From: Isoptericola halotolerans
GTDB taxonomy: Bacteria; Actinomycetota; Actinomycetes; Actinomycetales; Cellulomonadaceae
DNA: 64,000 bases
NCBI RefSeq assembly: GCF_003003075.1
Contig: NZ_PVTX01000001.1
Location: forward strand, 248,001 to 312,000
Reading direction: 5' to 3'
The notes under the pieces were generated by a model that made no database searches, was not told where the DNA came from, and worked only from the letters and a program-made list of their open reading frames with translations. Position 1 is the stretch's first letter. Every line of letters begins with the position of its first letter. Positions 7,579 to 15,290 of the stretch are shown piece after piece. Position numbers and translations under genes: made by a program.

Positions 7579-9069
7579 ATGACCGCACTCAGCGACGAGA
7601 ACCTGGGCACCCTGCGCAGCGCCGGGGGCGGCGCCGGCGGGCTGGCCCTGCCGGGATACGACCGCTCCGCGCTCCGCGCGGGGATCGTCCATCTGGGGGT
7701 CGGCGGCTTCCACCGGGCGCACCAGGCGATGTACCTCGACCGGCTCATGGCCCGGGGCGAGGCGCTCGACTGGGCCATCTGCGGCGTCGGGGTGCTGCCG
7801 CACGACGCGCGCATGCGCGACGCGCTCCGCTCCCAGGACGGCCTGTACACCCTGGTGCTCAAGCACCCCGACGGTGCCCTCGAGGGCCGCGTGATCGGGT
7901 CGGTCGTGGACTTCCTGCTCGCCCCGGACGACCCGGAGGCGGTTATCGAGAAGATGGCCTCGCCGCAGATCCGCATCGTCTCCCTGACGGTGACCGAGGG
8001 CGGCTACAACGTGCACCCGGTGACCGGGGAGTTCGACGAGTCCGACCCGGCCGTGCAGGCCGACCTGGCACCCGATGCCGTGCCCGCGACGTCGTTCGGC
8101 CTCGTGACCGAGGCCCTGCGCCGGCGCCGGGACCGGGGGATCGCCCCCTTCACCGTGATGAGCTGCGACAACATCCAGGGCAACGGCGAGGTCGCGCACA
8201 AGATGTTCGGTGCCTTCGCGCGGCTCAAGGACCCGCAGCTCGGTGCGTGGATCGAGGAGCACGTGCCGTTCCCCAACTCGATGGTCGATCGGATCACGCC
8301 GGTTACCACCGACGACGACCGCGCCATGGTCGCCGAGCAGTTCGGGGTCGACGACGCCTGGCCCGTGGTCGCCGAACCGTTCTGCCAGTGGGTGCTCGAG
8401 GACCGCTTCGCCGACGGGCGTCCGCCGCTCGAGGACGTCGGCGTCCAGGTGGTCGACGACGTCGAGCCCTACGAGCTGATGAAGCTGCGGCTGCTCAACG
8501 CGAGCCACCAGGCGCTGTGCTACCTCGGCTACCTGACCGGGTACCGGTACGCCCACGAGGTGTGCGCCGACGAGACGTTCGTGCGGTTCCTGCTCGACTA
8601 CATGGAGCGCGAGGCCACCCCCACGCTGCAGCCGGTCCCCGGCATCGACCTCGACGACTACCGGCGCACGCTCGTCGAGCGGTTCGCGAACCCCGCGGTG
8701 CGGGACACGCTGGCCCGGTTGTGCGCCGAGTCCTCGGACCGGATCCCGAAGTGGTTGCTGCCGGTGGTGCGGGAGAACCTGGCCGACGGCGGGGAGATCC
8801 ACCGCGCGGCCGCCGTCGTCGCTGCGTGGGCCCGCTACGACGAGGGCGTCGACGAGCAGGGCGAGCCGATCGAGATCGTGGACCGGCTCGCCGACCGGCT
8901 CCGCGCGGCGGCCGCCCGGCAGAGCGAGGACCCGCTGGCGTTCCTGCGCGACCGCGAGCTGTTCGGCGACCTCGTGGACGACCAGCGCTTCACGGCCGCC
9001 TACCTCGCGGCGCTGGAGTCGCTGCACCGGGACGGCGCCCGGGCGACGGTGGAGGTGCTGGCAGGCTGA
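7579..9069 (+). CDS. Mannitol dehydrogenase family protein (polyol 2-dehydrogenase)
   Basis: The product has 496 residues and belongs to the long-chain mannitol dehydrogenase / fructuronate reductase family. The N-terminal Rossmann part has IVHLGVGGFHRAHQAMYLD. The catalytic triad of this family is present as Lys302, Asn307 and His310 in KLRLLNASHQ. The family oxidises D-mannitol, D-arabitol or sorbitol to the ketose with NAD, or reduces fructuronate. The neighbouring SorC-type regulator and polyol-type ABC transporter favour a polyol role. The start is ATG 7579 behind GGAGCAAGGAC. Its promoter shares the CTCATCTG motif with the transporter operon, which points to one regulon. Confidence 0.85.
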   Translation: MTALSDENLGTLRSAGGGAGGLALPGYDRSALRAGIVHLGVGGFHRAHQAMYLDRLMARGEALDWAICGVGVLPHDARMRDALRSQDGLYTLVLKHPDGALEGRVIGSVVDFLLAPDDPEAVIEKMASPQIRIVSLTVTEGGYNVHPVTGEFDESDPAVQADLAPDAVPATSFGLVTEALRRRRDRGIAPFTVMSCDNIQGNGEVAHKMFGAFARLKDPQLGAWIEEHVPFPNSMVDRITPVTTDDDRAMVAEQFGVDDAWPVVAEPFCQWVLEDRFADGRPPLEDVGVQVVDDVEPYELMKLRLLNASHQALCYLGYLTGYRYAHEVCADETFVRFLLDYMEREATPTLQPVPGIDLDDYRRTLVERFANPAVRDTLARLCAESSDRIPKWLLPVVRENLADGGEIHRAAAVVAAWARYDEGVDEQGEPIEIVDRLADRLRAAAARQSEDPLAFLRDRELFGDLVDDQRFTAAYLAALESLHRDGARATVEVLAG

Positions 9070-10133
9070 CGAGGGCCGCCTGCCGGGCAGCCTCGTACGG
9101 ATAGGGCGTCTCCCGGCTCTCCTGCCGGAACCGGCGGTGGAAGTCGCCCACCACCGCGGCGACCGGCGCGTCGCGCGCGAGGATGGCCGCGACCGCCGTC
9201 GGAGCTCCCTCCGGGACGACACCATGGGGCGCAGGAGCGCACGAACGCGCGGCGTTCCTCCGGCGCGAACCCGTACAGGGCGACGGCCAGCCAGTTCACG
9301 AGGTACGTCGCGGCGTAGTCCTGGTCGTAGGTCTGGTGCTCATCGAAGAACGTGGCCTCGTCCGGCGCCAGCTCGAAGCGCGACGAGACGGCCAGGCCGT
9401 AGTCGGCGACGTAGAGCCGGTGGCCGTCGGTGAGGATGTTCTCGAAGTGGGCGTCGAGGTGCAGCAGCCCGCGGGCGTTCATGAACCCGACGGCGGTCCG
9501 CAGCTCGTCGTCCACCCAGGCGCACGCCGCCTCGGCCACCTCGTCGCCGGCGTCCACCCGGGCGCTCAGCCAGTCGTGCAGGGTCTGCGGGATGTGCTCG
9601 AGGAACAGCAGCAGGCTCGCGGACGAGTCCCGCAGCTCCTCGATCCGGCGGCGCACCGCTGGTCCGCCGCCCCAGTAGGCGACGGCTCGCTCCACGTCGG
9701 CCAGCTCCGCGGGCAGCGGGTGGCCGGCGTCCGGCAGCACCCGCCAGTGGTGCATCAGCGGGAAGCCCTCGTGGTCCCCGGCGATCACCCAGCCCGTGGT
9801 CATCGTGTGCACGGCGAGCTCGCGCCAGGCGCCCCACCCCGGCCCGCCGATCGTGCCGATGCCGTAGTGGGAGAAGGTCGGCAGCCCGAACACGTTCGCC
9901 GTGGACCGGACGTTCTCCGGCCGCCGCTCGAGGTCGGTCAGCCGCACCCGCTTGACGAACACCGGGGTGCCGTCGACGTCCAGCCGCAGGGTCGTGCCAC
10001 CGAACCCGGACCCGATCGCCGGAGCGGCGTCCACGAGCTCGCGCAGCCGGTGGTCGCTGTGCAGGGACAGCGCGGTGGCGACGGCGGCGTGGGCAGCGAG
10101 GCGAGCGACCCGCGTCCTGTCAGAGGTGGTCAA
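8990..10133 (-). pseudogene. Protein-kinase-like gene with a one-base frameshift near the 3' end
   Basis: The frame shows a protein-kinase fold: a lysine in VFVKRVRL, the catalytic-loop motif GLLHLDAHFENIL and the metal-binding DYG of VADYGLAVSS (like DFG). The likely start is TTG 10133, overlapping the regulator's end by 14 nt. At the G4 run 9226-9229 (CCCC on the coding strand) the frame breaks. As written it continues into an arginine-rich tail that ends near 9000. Removing one base gives a family-like tail (AILARDAPVAAVVGDFHRRF, then YPYEAARQAALVS) and a stop at 8990, overlapping the dehydrogenase end. It may be a true mutation or a homopolymer sequencing error. The kinase core is intact, so a slightly altered product may still work. 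Its place beside the polyol regulator has no obvious explanation. Confidence 0.6.
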
Positions 10134-11085
10134 GGATGCCGGCGGGCGGGTCCGCCAGGAGGTGCTCGAGCTCGACCGCGGCGGCGTCGTCCATGACGAG
10201 CACCGTGGCGATCCCGCCCAGGACGGCGCCCCGCAGCCCGGCCGCCGCCTCGGTGCCGTAGCCGATCGCCACCACGTCCGGCGTGCGGACGAGCTGGTCG
10301 AGCGTGACGCCCACGACGCGGGCGTCGAGCGGCGTGACCACCGCGCGCCCCCGGGTGTCGAAGAGCCGGCCGGAGCACTCGCCGACGGCGCCGGCCTCGG
10401 TGGCGGCGCGCCGCTCGGCCTCGGTGACCTGCGGGTAGACGGTGGAGCCCGTGGCGTTCCAGCTGCCGATCGACACGACGGCGAGGTCGAGGGCGTCGGC
10501 CCGGTCGAGCGCGGCGGCGATCTCCGGCTGCTGCCGCATGCCGCGCGCCGTCGCGGGGTCGCCGACGAGGAGAGGGGACCAGACGGGCCAGGTGCGCACG
10601 CCGGCCATGGTGGTGAAGCGCTGGATGAGCTCGAGCGAGTTCCCGCTGCCGTGCACGGGCAGCGCGCCGACGAGCTGGACGACGTCGCAGGGCGGCAGGG
10701 TGCCGAGGGTGCGGACCGCCGCCTCGATGGTCCGGGACCACGAGACGCCGACGGTCGCACCGGAGCTGACCCGGGCCGCCATGACTCGCGCGAGCTCGCG
10801 GGCGAGCGCCTCACGCGTCGTGTCCCGGTCGTCGGCGCCCGGGACGATGACGACCTCCTGGGCGCCGAGCCGCTCCGCGAGGCGCCGGGCCCGTCCCGCG
10901 TCGAGGTGGGCCGGTGCGGCGATCTCGATACGCACGATGCCGGCGTCGCGGGCCTCGGTGAGCAGCCGGGCCACCTGGAACCGCGAGATGCCGCGGTTCT
11001 TCGCGATCTCGACCTTCGACAGCCCGTCGAGGTAGTAGTCCGTGCTCACCTCCACGAGGAGGCGCGTGTGCTCGGCGTCGGTCAC
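10120..11085 (-). CDS. SorC/DeoR-type sugar-responsive transcriptional regulator
   Basis: The product has 321 residues. An N-terminal helix-turn-helix (about residues 15-55: DGLSKVEIAKNRGISRFQVARLL) is followed by the SorC sugar-binding domain (about 60-320), with segments such as VGVSWSRTIEAAV and AIGYGTEAAAGLRGAVLGG. SorC proteins bind phosphorylated sugars or polyols and control the uptake and catabolic genes next to them. It is divergent from the ABC transporter operon and sits between it and the polyol dehydrogenase. Both flanking promoters carry CTCATCTG repeats. The likely ligand is a polyol or ketose phosphate, by inference. Confidence 0.85.
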   Translation of the reverse strand: MTDAEHTRLLVEVSTDYYLDGLSKVEIAKNRGISRFQVARLLTEARDAGIVRIEIAAPAHLDAGRARRLAERLGAQEVVIVPGADDRDTTREALARELARVMAARVSSGATVGVSWSRTIEAAVRTLGTLPPCDVVQLVGALPVHGSGNSLELIQRFTTMAGVRTWPVWSPLLVGDPATARGMRQQPEIAAALDRADALDLAVVSIGSWNATGSTVYPQVTEAERRAATEAGAVGECSGRLFDTRGRAVVTPLDARVVGVTLDQLVRTPDVVAIGYGTEAAAGLRGAVLGGIATVLVMDDAAAVELEHLLADPPAGILDHL

Positions 11086-11150
11086 TGGTCCTCGTCTCCC
11101 CGGCGACGCTGGTCTCCGGCAACGCTGCGCGAAAGTTTGAGCGGATGGCC

Positions 11151-11179
11151 TTGCTCACGTGAGCATATCGAACTATGGT
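11151..11179 (+). promoter_or_regulatory. Promoter of the polyol ABC transporter operon
   Basis: A -35 TTGCTC (11151-11156) and -10 TATGGT (11174-11179) are 17 bp apart. The palindrome GCTCACGTGAGC (11153-11164) overlaps the -35 box and could be a repressor site. Confidence 0.5.
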
Positions 11180-11184
11180 CGGTT

Positions 11185-11213
11185 CAGATGAGCAGCACTG
11201 CTGCTCTCATCTG
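11185..11213. promoter_or_regulatory. Candidate SorC-type operator upstream of the transporter operon
   Basis: CAGATGAG (11185-11192) and CTCATCTG (11206-11213) form an inverted repeat. Inside it lies the perfect repeat GAGCAGC-ACT-GCTGCTC (11190-11206). It sits just downstream of the -10 box, where binding would block transcription. The outer octamer matches the repeats at 7507-7537. Confidence 0.55.
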
Positions 11214-11240
11214 AGCGGACGACTCGACGTGAGGACAACG

Positions 11241-12653
11241 ATGTTCCAACCATCCGGCGCACGGCGCCGACCGGATCGACGCAGGGCACCACGGCTCCTC
11301 GCCGGTGCGGCAGCCCTCACTCTCGGTCTCGCGGGGTGCGCCGGTGCCGGTGCCGTCGGCGGCGACGGGGAGCAGATCGTCGTCGCGATCGTCTCCAACC
11401 CGCAGATGCAGGACGCCATCTCGCTGCAGGACCACTTCCGCGCCGAGCACCCCGGCGTCGACGTCCAGTTCGTCAGCCTTCCCGAGAACGAGGCGCGGGC
11501 CAAGATCACCGCCTCCGTCGCGACGGGCGGCGGCGAGTTCGACGTCGTGATGATCTCCAACTACGAGACCCCCATGTGGGCGGAGAACGGCTGGATCGAG
11601 AACCTCCAGCCGTACGCCGACGCCACCGAGGGGTACGAGCCCGACGACTTCGTGCCGAGCGTGCGGGAGGCCCTCTCGGTGGACGGCGACCTGTACTCGG
11701 TGCCGTTCTACGGGGAGTCGTCGTTCCTGGCCTACCGCCAGGACATCTTCGACGAGCGGGGTCTGGAGATGCCCGAGCGGCCCACCTGGGACGACGTCCG
11801 CGACCTCGCCGCCGAGCTCCACGACCCGGCCCAGGACTTCTCCGGGGTCTGCCTGCGCGGGTTGGCCGGCTGGGGCGAGGTCATGGCCCCGATGGGCACC
11901 GTGATCAACACCTTCGGCGGCCGCTGGTTCGACGAGGACTGGAACGCGCGGCTCGACAGCCCGGAGGTCCGGGCCGCCGCCGAGACCTACGTCGAGACCG
12001 TCCAGCAGTACGGCCAGCCCGGCGCGGCGACCTCCGGGTTCGGTGACTGCCTCACCCGGTTCGCCCAGGGCAACGCCGCCATGTGGTACGACGCGACCTC
12101 GATGGTCTCCAGCGTCGAGGACCCGGCGTCGTCCAACGTCGCCGGCGACGTCGGCTACGTCCCGGCGCCGGTCAGCGAGACGGACGCCGCGGGGTGGCTC
12201 TACTCCTGGTCGCTGGCGATCCCCTCGACGAGCGAGCACAAGGACGCCGCCTGGGACTTCGTCTCCTGGATGACCGACCAGGACTACATCGAGCTCGTCG
12301 GTGAGGAGCTGTCCTGGGAGCGGGTGCCGCCGGGCAGCCGGTTGTCCACGTACGAGATCCCCGAGTACGCCGAGGTCTCCGAGGCCTACGCCGAGGCCAC
12401 GCTGACGGCGATGGGCGAGGCGACGCAGGAGAACACGATGACCGAGCCGGTGCCGTACCCGGGCATCCAGTTCGTCGGCATCCCCGAGTTCCAGGACCTG
12501 GGGACCCGCGTGGGTCAGCAGATGTCGGCCGCGATCGCCGGGCAGAAGACGGTCGCCGAGGCGCTCGAGCAGTCCCAGTCCTACGCCGAGACCGTCGCCG
12601 AGACCTACCGGGACGAGGCCGACGCCGCAGCCACCACCGACGGAGGCTCCTGA
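11241..12653 (+). CDS. ABC transporter substrate-binding lipoprotein (polyol/sugar, family 1)
   Basis: The product has 470 residues. A basic N-terminus, hydrophobic segment and lipobox LAGC (Cys33) mark a lipoprotein anchored outside the membrane. The body is an extracellular solute-binding protein family 1 fold, with YGESSFLAYRQDIF and FAQGNAAMWYDAT typical of this class. With two permeases and a SorC-type regulator it resembles the SmoE/MtlE sorbitol-mannitol binding proteins. ATG 11241 follows GAGGAC. The operon lacks its own ATPase, as is common in Actinobacteria, where a shared MsiK-type ATPase serves many sugar importers. Confidence 0.85.
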   Translation: MFQPSGARRRPDRRRAPRLLAGAAALTLGLAGCAGAGAVGGDGEQIVVAIVSNPQMQDAISLQDHFRAEHPGVDVQFVSLPENEARAKITASVATGGGEFDVVMISNYETPMWAENGWIENLQPYADATEGYEPDDFVPSVREALSVDGDLYSVPFYGESSFLAYRQDIFDERGLEMPERPTWDDVRDLAAELHDPAQDFSGVCLRGLAGWGEVMAPMGTVINTFGGRWFDEDWNARLDSPEVRAAAETYVETVQQYGQPGAATSGFGDCLTRFAQGNAAMWYDATSMVSSVEDPASSNVAGDVGYVPAPVSETDAAGWLYSWSLAIPSTSEHKDAAWDFVSWMTDQDYIELVGEELSWERVPPGSRLSTYEIPEYAEVSEAYAEATLTAMGEATQENTMTEPVPYPGIQFVGIPEFQDLGTRVGQQMSAAIAGQKTVAEALEQSQSYAETVAETYRDEADAAATTDGGS

Positions 12654-13609
12654 TGACCACGCTCACCTCCCAGGCGGCGAGCGCCCGCCGCGCGCAGGAA
12701 CAGCGCGCCGCGCGCGCGGAGCACCAGACGAGTCGCGCCGAGCGCTGGCGCCGGCGCGGGCCGCTGCTGCCGGCACTGCTCTTCACGATCGTCGTCACGC
12801 AGATCCCGTTCCTCGTGACGATCTGGTACTCGCTGCACTCGCGCAACCTGCTGCGACCCGACTCCGACCTGTTCGTCGGCTTCGCCAACTACGGGGACAT
12901 CGTCGGTGACTCGACGTTCCGCGGGGCGGCGGTGAACTCGGTCGTCATCACGCTGGGGTGCGTGCTGGTCGCGATGGCCCTGGGCATCGTGCTCGCGCTG
13001 CTCCTCGACCGGCCCTTCCGCGGGCGGGGGGTGGCCCGGACGCTGCTCATCACCCCGTTCCTCATCATGCCCGTCGCGAGCTCGGTGCTGTGGTCGATGG
13101 CGATGCTCAACCCGACGTACGGCCTGTTCAACTGGACGCTGGGCCTCGTCGGGATCGACCCGGTCGACTGGACGTCGACGTACCCGATCGTCGCGATCCT
13201 CATGGCGCTCGTGTGGCAGTGGACGCCGTTCATGATGCTGCTCGTCCTCGCCGGCCTGCAGGCGCAGCCGAAGGACGTCATCGAGGCGGCGTCGGTCGAC
13301 GGCGCAGGCCCGTGGCGCACGTTCACGTGGATCACGATGCCGCACCTGCGCCGCTACGTGGAGCTGGGCGTGCTGCTCGGGATCATCTACGTGGTCAACA
13401 CGTTCGACCAGATCTACCTCATGACGGCGGGCGGGCCCGGCACGGCGAGCGCCAACCTGCCCTTCTACATCTACCAGCGCGCGTTCCTCGGCTTCGACGT
13501 GGGTCAGGCCGCCGCGATGGGCGTGGTCGTCGTGATCGCCACGATCTTCGTCGCGATGGCCGCGCTGCGTCTCATCTTCCGCAGCTTCGACGTCAAGGAG
13601 CGCTCATGA
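12653..13609 (+). CDS. ABC sugar/polyol transporter permease (MalF/SmoF type)
   Basis: The 318-residue protein has six predicted transmembrane helices. The cytoplasmic EAA loop is clear (IEAASVDGAGPWRTFTWITMP, about residues 205-225) and is where the importer ATPase docks. The N-terminus is charged and cytosolic, followed by a membrane helix near residue 45. The start overlaps the binding-protein stop (ATGA), so the genes are translationally coupled. It pairs with the next permease to form a heterodimeric channel for a polyol or related sugar. Confidence 0.87.
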   Translation: MTTLTSQAASARRAQEQRAARAEHQTSRAERWRRRGPLLPALLFTIVVTQIPFLVTIWYSLHSRNLLRPDSDLFVGFANYGDIVGDSTFRGAAVNSVVITLGCVLVAMALGIVLALLLDRPFRGRGVARTLLITPFLIMPVASSVLWSMAMLNPTYGLFNWTLGLVGIDPVDWTSTYPIVAILMALVWQWTPFMMLLVLAGLQAQPKDVIEAASVDGAGPWRTFTWITMPHLRRYVELGVLLGIIYVVNTFDQIYLMTAGGPGTASANLPFYIYQRAFLGFDVGQAAAMGVVVVIATIFVAMAALRLIFRSFDVKERS

Positions 13610-14481
13610 CCACCACCGCACCGGCCCCGACGTCCTCGCGGCCCGCCGCGCCCGGCGGTGCACGGCGGCGACGCCCCCGGACCGCGGGCACGCTCCTGAC
13701 GGCCCTCACGTGGATCCTCGCCCTCGGGTTCTTCTTCCCCGTCGCCTGGATGGCGATGACGGCCTTCAAGCAGGAGAGTCAGGCGTCCTCCAACCCGCCC
13801 ACGTTCTTCTTCGAGCCCACGCTCGACCAGTTCCGTGCCGTCGTCGGCGAGTCGGGCACCTACGTGGCGAACTCCCTCATCGCGACCGGCTTCTCCACGC
13901 TGCTCGTGCTGCTGCTCGGGATCCCGGCCGCCTACGCCCTGTCGATCCGGCCGGTGGAGAAGGTCGGCGACGTGCTGTTCTTCTTCATCTCGACGAAGAT
14001 GCTGCCGGTCGTGGCCGTCATCGTCCCGATCTACGTCATCGCGGGCCAGCTGAAGGTCCTGGACAACATCTGGACCCTGGTCGTGCTCTACACGGCGATG
14101 AACCTGCCGATCGCCGTGTGGATGATGCGCTCGTTCCTCCAGGAGGTGCCCGCCGAGGTGCTCGAGGCGGCGTCGGTCGACGGGGCCGGGCTGCTGCGGA
14201 CCATGCGCTCCGTCCTGCTGCCGATGGTCGCGCCGGGGATCGCCGCGACGGCGCTCATCTGCGTGATCTTCGCGTGGAACGAGTTCTTCTTCGCTCTCAA
14301 CCTCACGGCGTCGCAGGCGGCCACCGTGCCGTTGTTCATCGTGTCCACGATGACGAGCGAGGGCCTGTTCCTGGCCCGGCTCTGCGCGGCCGCGCTGCTC
14401 GCGTCCCTGCCGGTGATCCTGGCCGGGTGGATCGCCCAGAAGCAGCTCGTGCGCGGCCTGTCGATGGGCGCCATCAAGTAG
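13606..14481 (+). CDS. ABC sugar/polyol transporter permease (MalG/SmoG type)
   Basis: The 291-residue membrane protein has its EAA loop at LEAASVDGAGLLRTMRSVLLP and ends in QKQLVRGLSMGAIK, the usual C-terminus of MalG-type permeases. ATG 13606 overlaps the upstream stop (ATGA). Together with the preceding permease it forms the membrane part of a carbohydrate uptake type 1 importer. It is the last gene of the operon. Its 3' end overlaps the end of the convergent TetR gene by 8 nt. Confidence 0.87.
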   Translation: MTTTAPAPTSSRPAAPGGARRRRPRTAGTLLTALTWILALGFFFPVAWMAMTAFKQESQASSNPPTFFFEPTLDQFRAVVGESGTYVANSLIATGFSTLLVLLLGIPAAYALSIRPVEKVGDVLFFFISTKMLPVVAVIVPIYVIAGQLKVLDNIWTLVVLYTAMNLPIAVWMMRSFLQEVPAEVLEAASVDGAGLLRTMRSVLLPMVAPGIAATALICVIFAWNEFFFALNLTASQAATVPLFIVSTMTSEGLFLARLCAAALLASLPVILAGWIAQKQLVRGLSMGAIK

Positions 14482-15148
14482 CGGGCGGATCCTCCCGCGG
14501 AGCGAGGAGCAGGTCCACGAGGGCCTCGAGGCGGCGGGTCGGCGGTGCGGGCTCACCCGCGCCGGCGGCCGGCCGTTCGAGCAGGTCCGCCCGCCCGGCG
14601 GCGTCCTCGGCGGACATGAGCAGGTCGACGGCGGTGGGCATGTCGACGACGAACCGGAGCCCGAGGCCCTCGAGGATGCGGTCGAGCACGGCGCCGACCT
14701 CGGCCCGGATGCGCCGGTGCTCGGTGAGGTACAGCTCGGCGACGGCGGCGTCGCGCAGGGCGAGGAGCTCGAACTCGGCGGCCACGAGGCACCACTGCCG
14801 GCGTGCGCTGCCGTCGGGGCGCACGGCCGCCATGACGGTCCCCAGTGCCGCACGGAAGCCCTCCGGGGTGCCGAGGCTGCCGGCGTCGATGGTCTCGACG
14901 GCCTGCTCGAGCGCGCCGAGCTGGCGCGTCGCGTCGCGCTGCATGAGCGCGAGGAACAGCTCCTCCTTCGACGCGAAGTTGGAGTAGAACGCGCCACGCG
15001 TGAACCCGGCCGCCTCGCAGACCGCCTCGATGGACGTCGCCTGCATCCCGACCTCGGCGAACACGTCGAGCGCCGCGTCGAGCAGACGCTCCCGGGTGCG
15101 CGTACGGCGCGGGGAACGCACGCTGGTGACGTGCTCCGTGGTCCTCAC
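14474..15148 (-). CDS. TetR family regulator of the MMPL-YhgE operon
   Basis: The product has 224 residues from GTG 15148, placed 8 nt after GAGGAGGC. The N-terminal TetR helix-turn-helix spans about residues 15-60 (RERLLDAALDVFAEVGMQATSIEAVCEAAGFTRGAFYSNFASKEELF). The C-terminal ligand domain is family-variable. It is divergent from the MMPL transporter, and the gap holds three evenly spaced operator-like repeats. It most likely represses that operon and itself until an effector, possibly an amphipathic compound, is bound. The effector is not deducible. Confidence 0.87.
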   Translation of the reverse strand: MRTTEHVTSVRSPRRTRTRERLLDAALDVFAEVGMQATSIEAVCEAAGFTRGAFYSNFASKEELFLALMQRDATRQLGALEQAVETIDAGSLGTPEGFRAALGTVMAAVRPDGSARRQWCLVAAEFELLALRDAAVAELYLTEHRRIRAEVGAVLDRILEGLGLRFVVDMPTAVDLLMSAEDAAGRADLLERPAAGAGEPAPPTRRLEALVDLLLAPREDPPAT

Positions 15149-15199
15149 AGGGTGGCCTCCTCGGTCGGGCGGTTGACCCACTCTAGTCAATGCAGGGCT

Positions 15200-15240
15200 G
15201 TATCGGATACATTCCTGTATCGGATACAGTGCTGTATCGG
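15200..15240. promoter_or_regulatory. Triple TetR-type operator, 17-bp period
   Basis: The perfect 11-bp palindrome GTATCGGATAC lies at 15200-15210 and 15217-15227, and a half copy GTATCGG at 15234-15240. The starts are exactly 17 bp apart. The array sits between the divergent TetR and MMPL genes. Repeats on nearly the same helical face suggest cooperative binding of several repressor dimers. Confidence 0.7.
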
Positions 15241-15290
15241 CCCGCTCGAACCAGCGGGGCCCTGACCCTCCGTCGCACCCGGGAGCCTCT

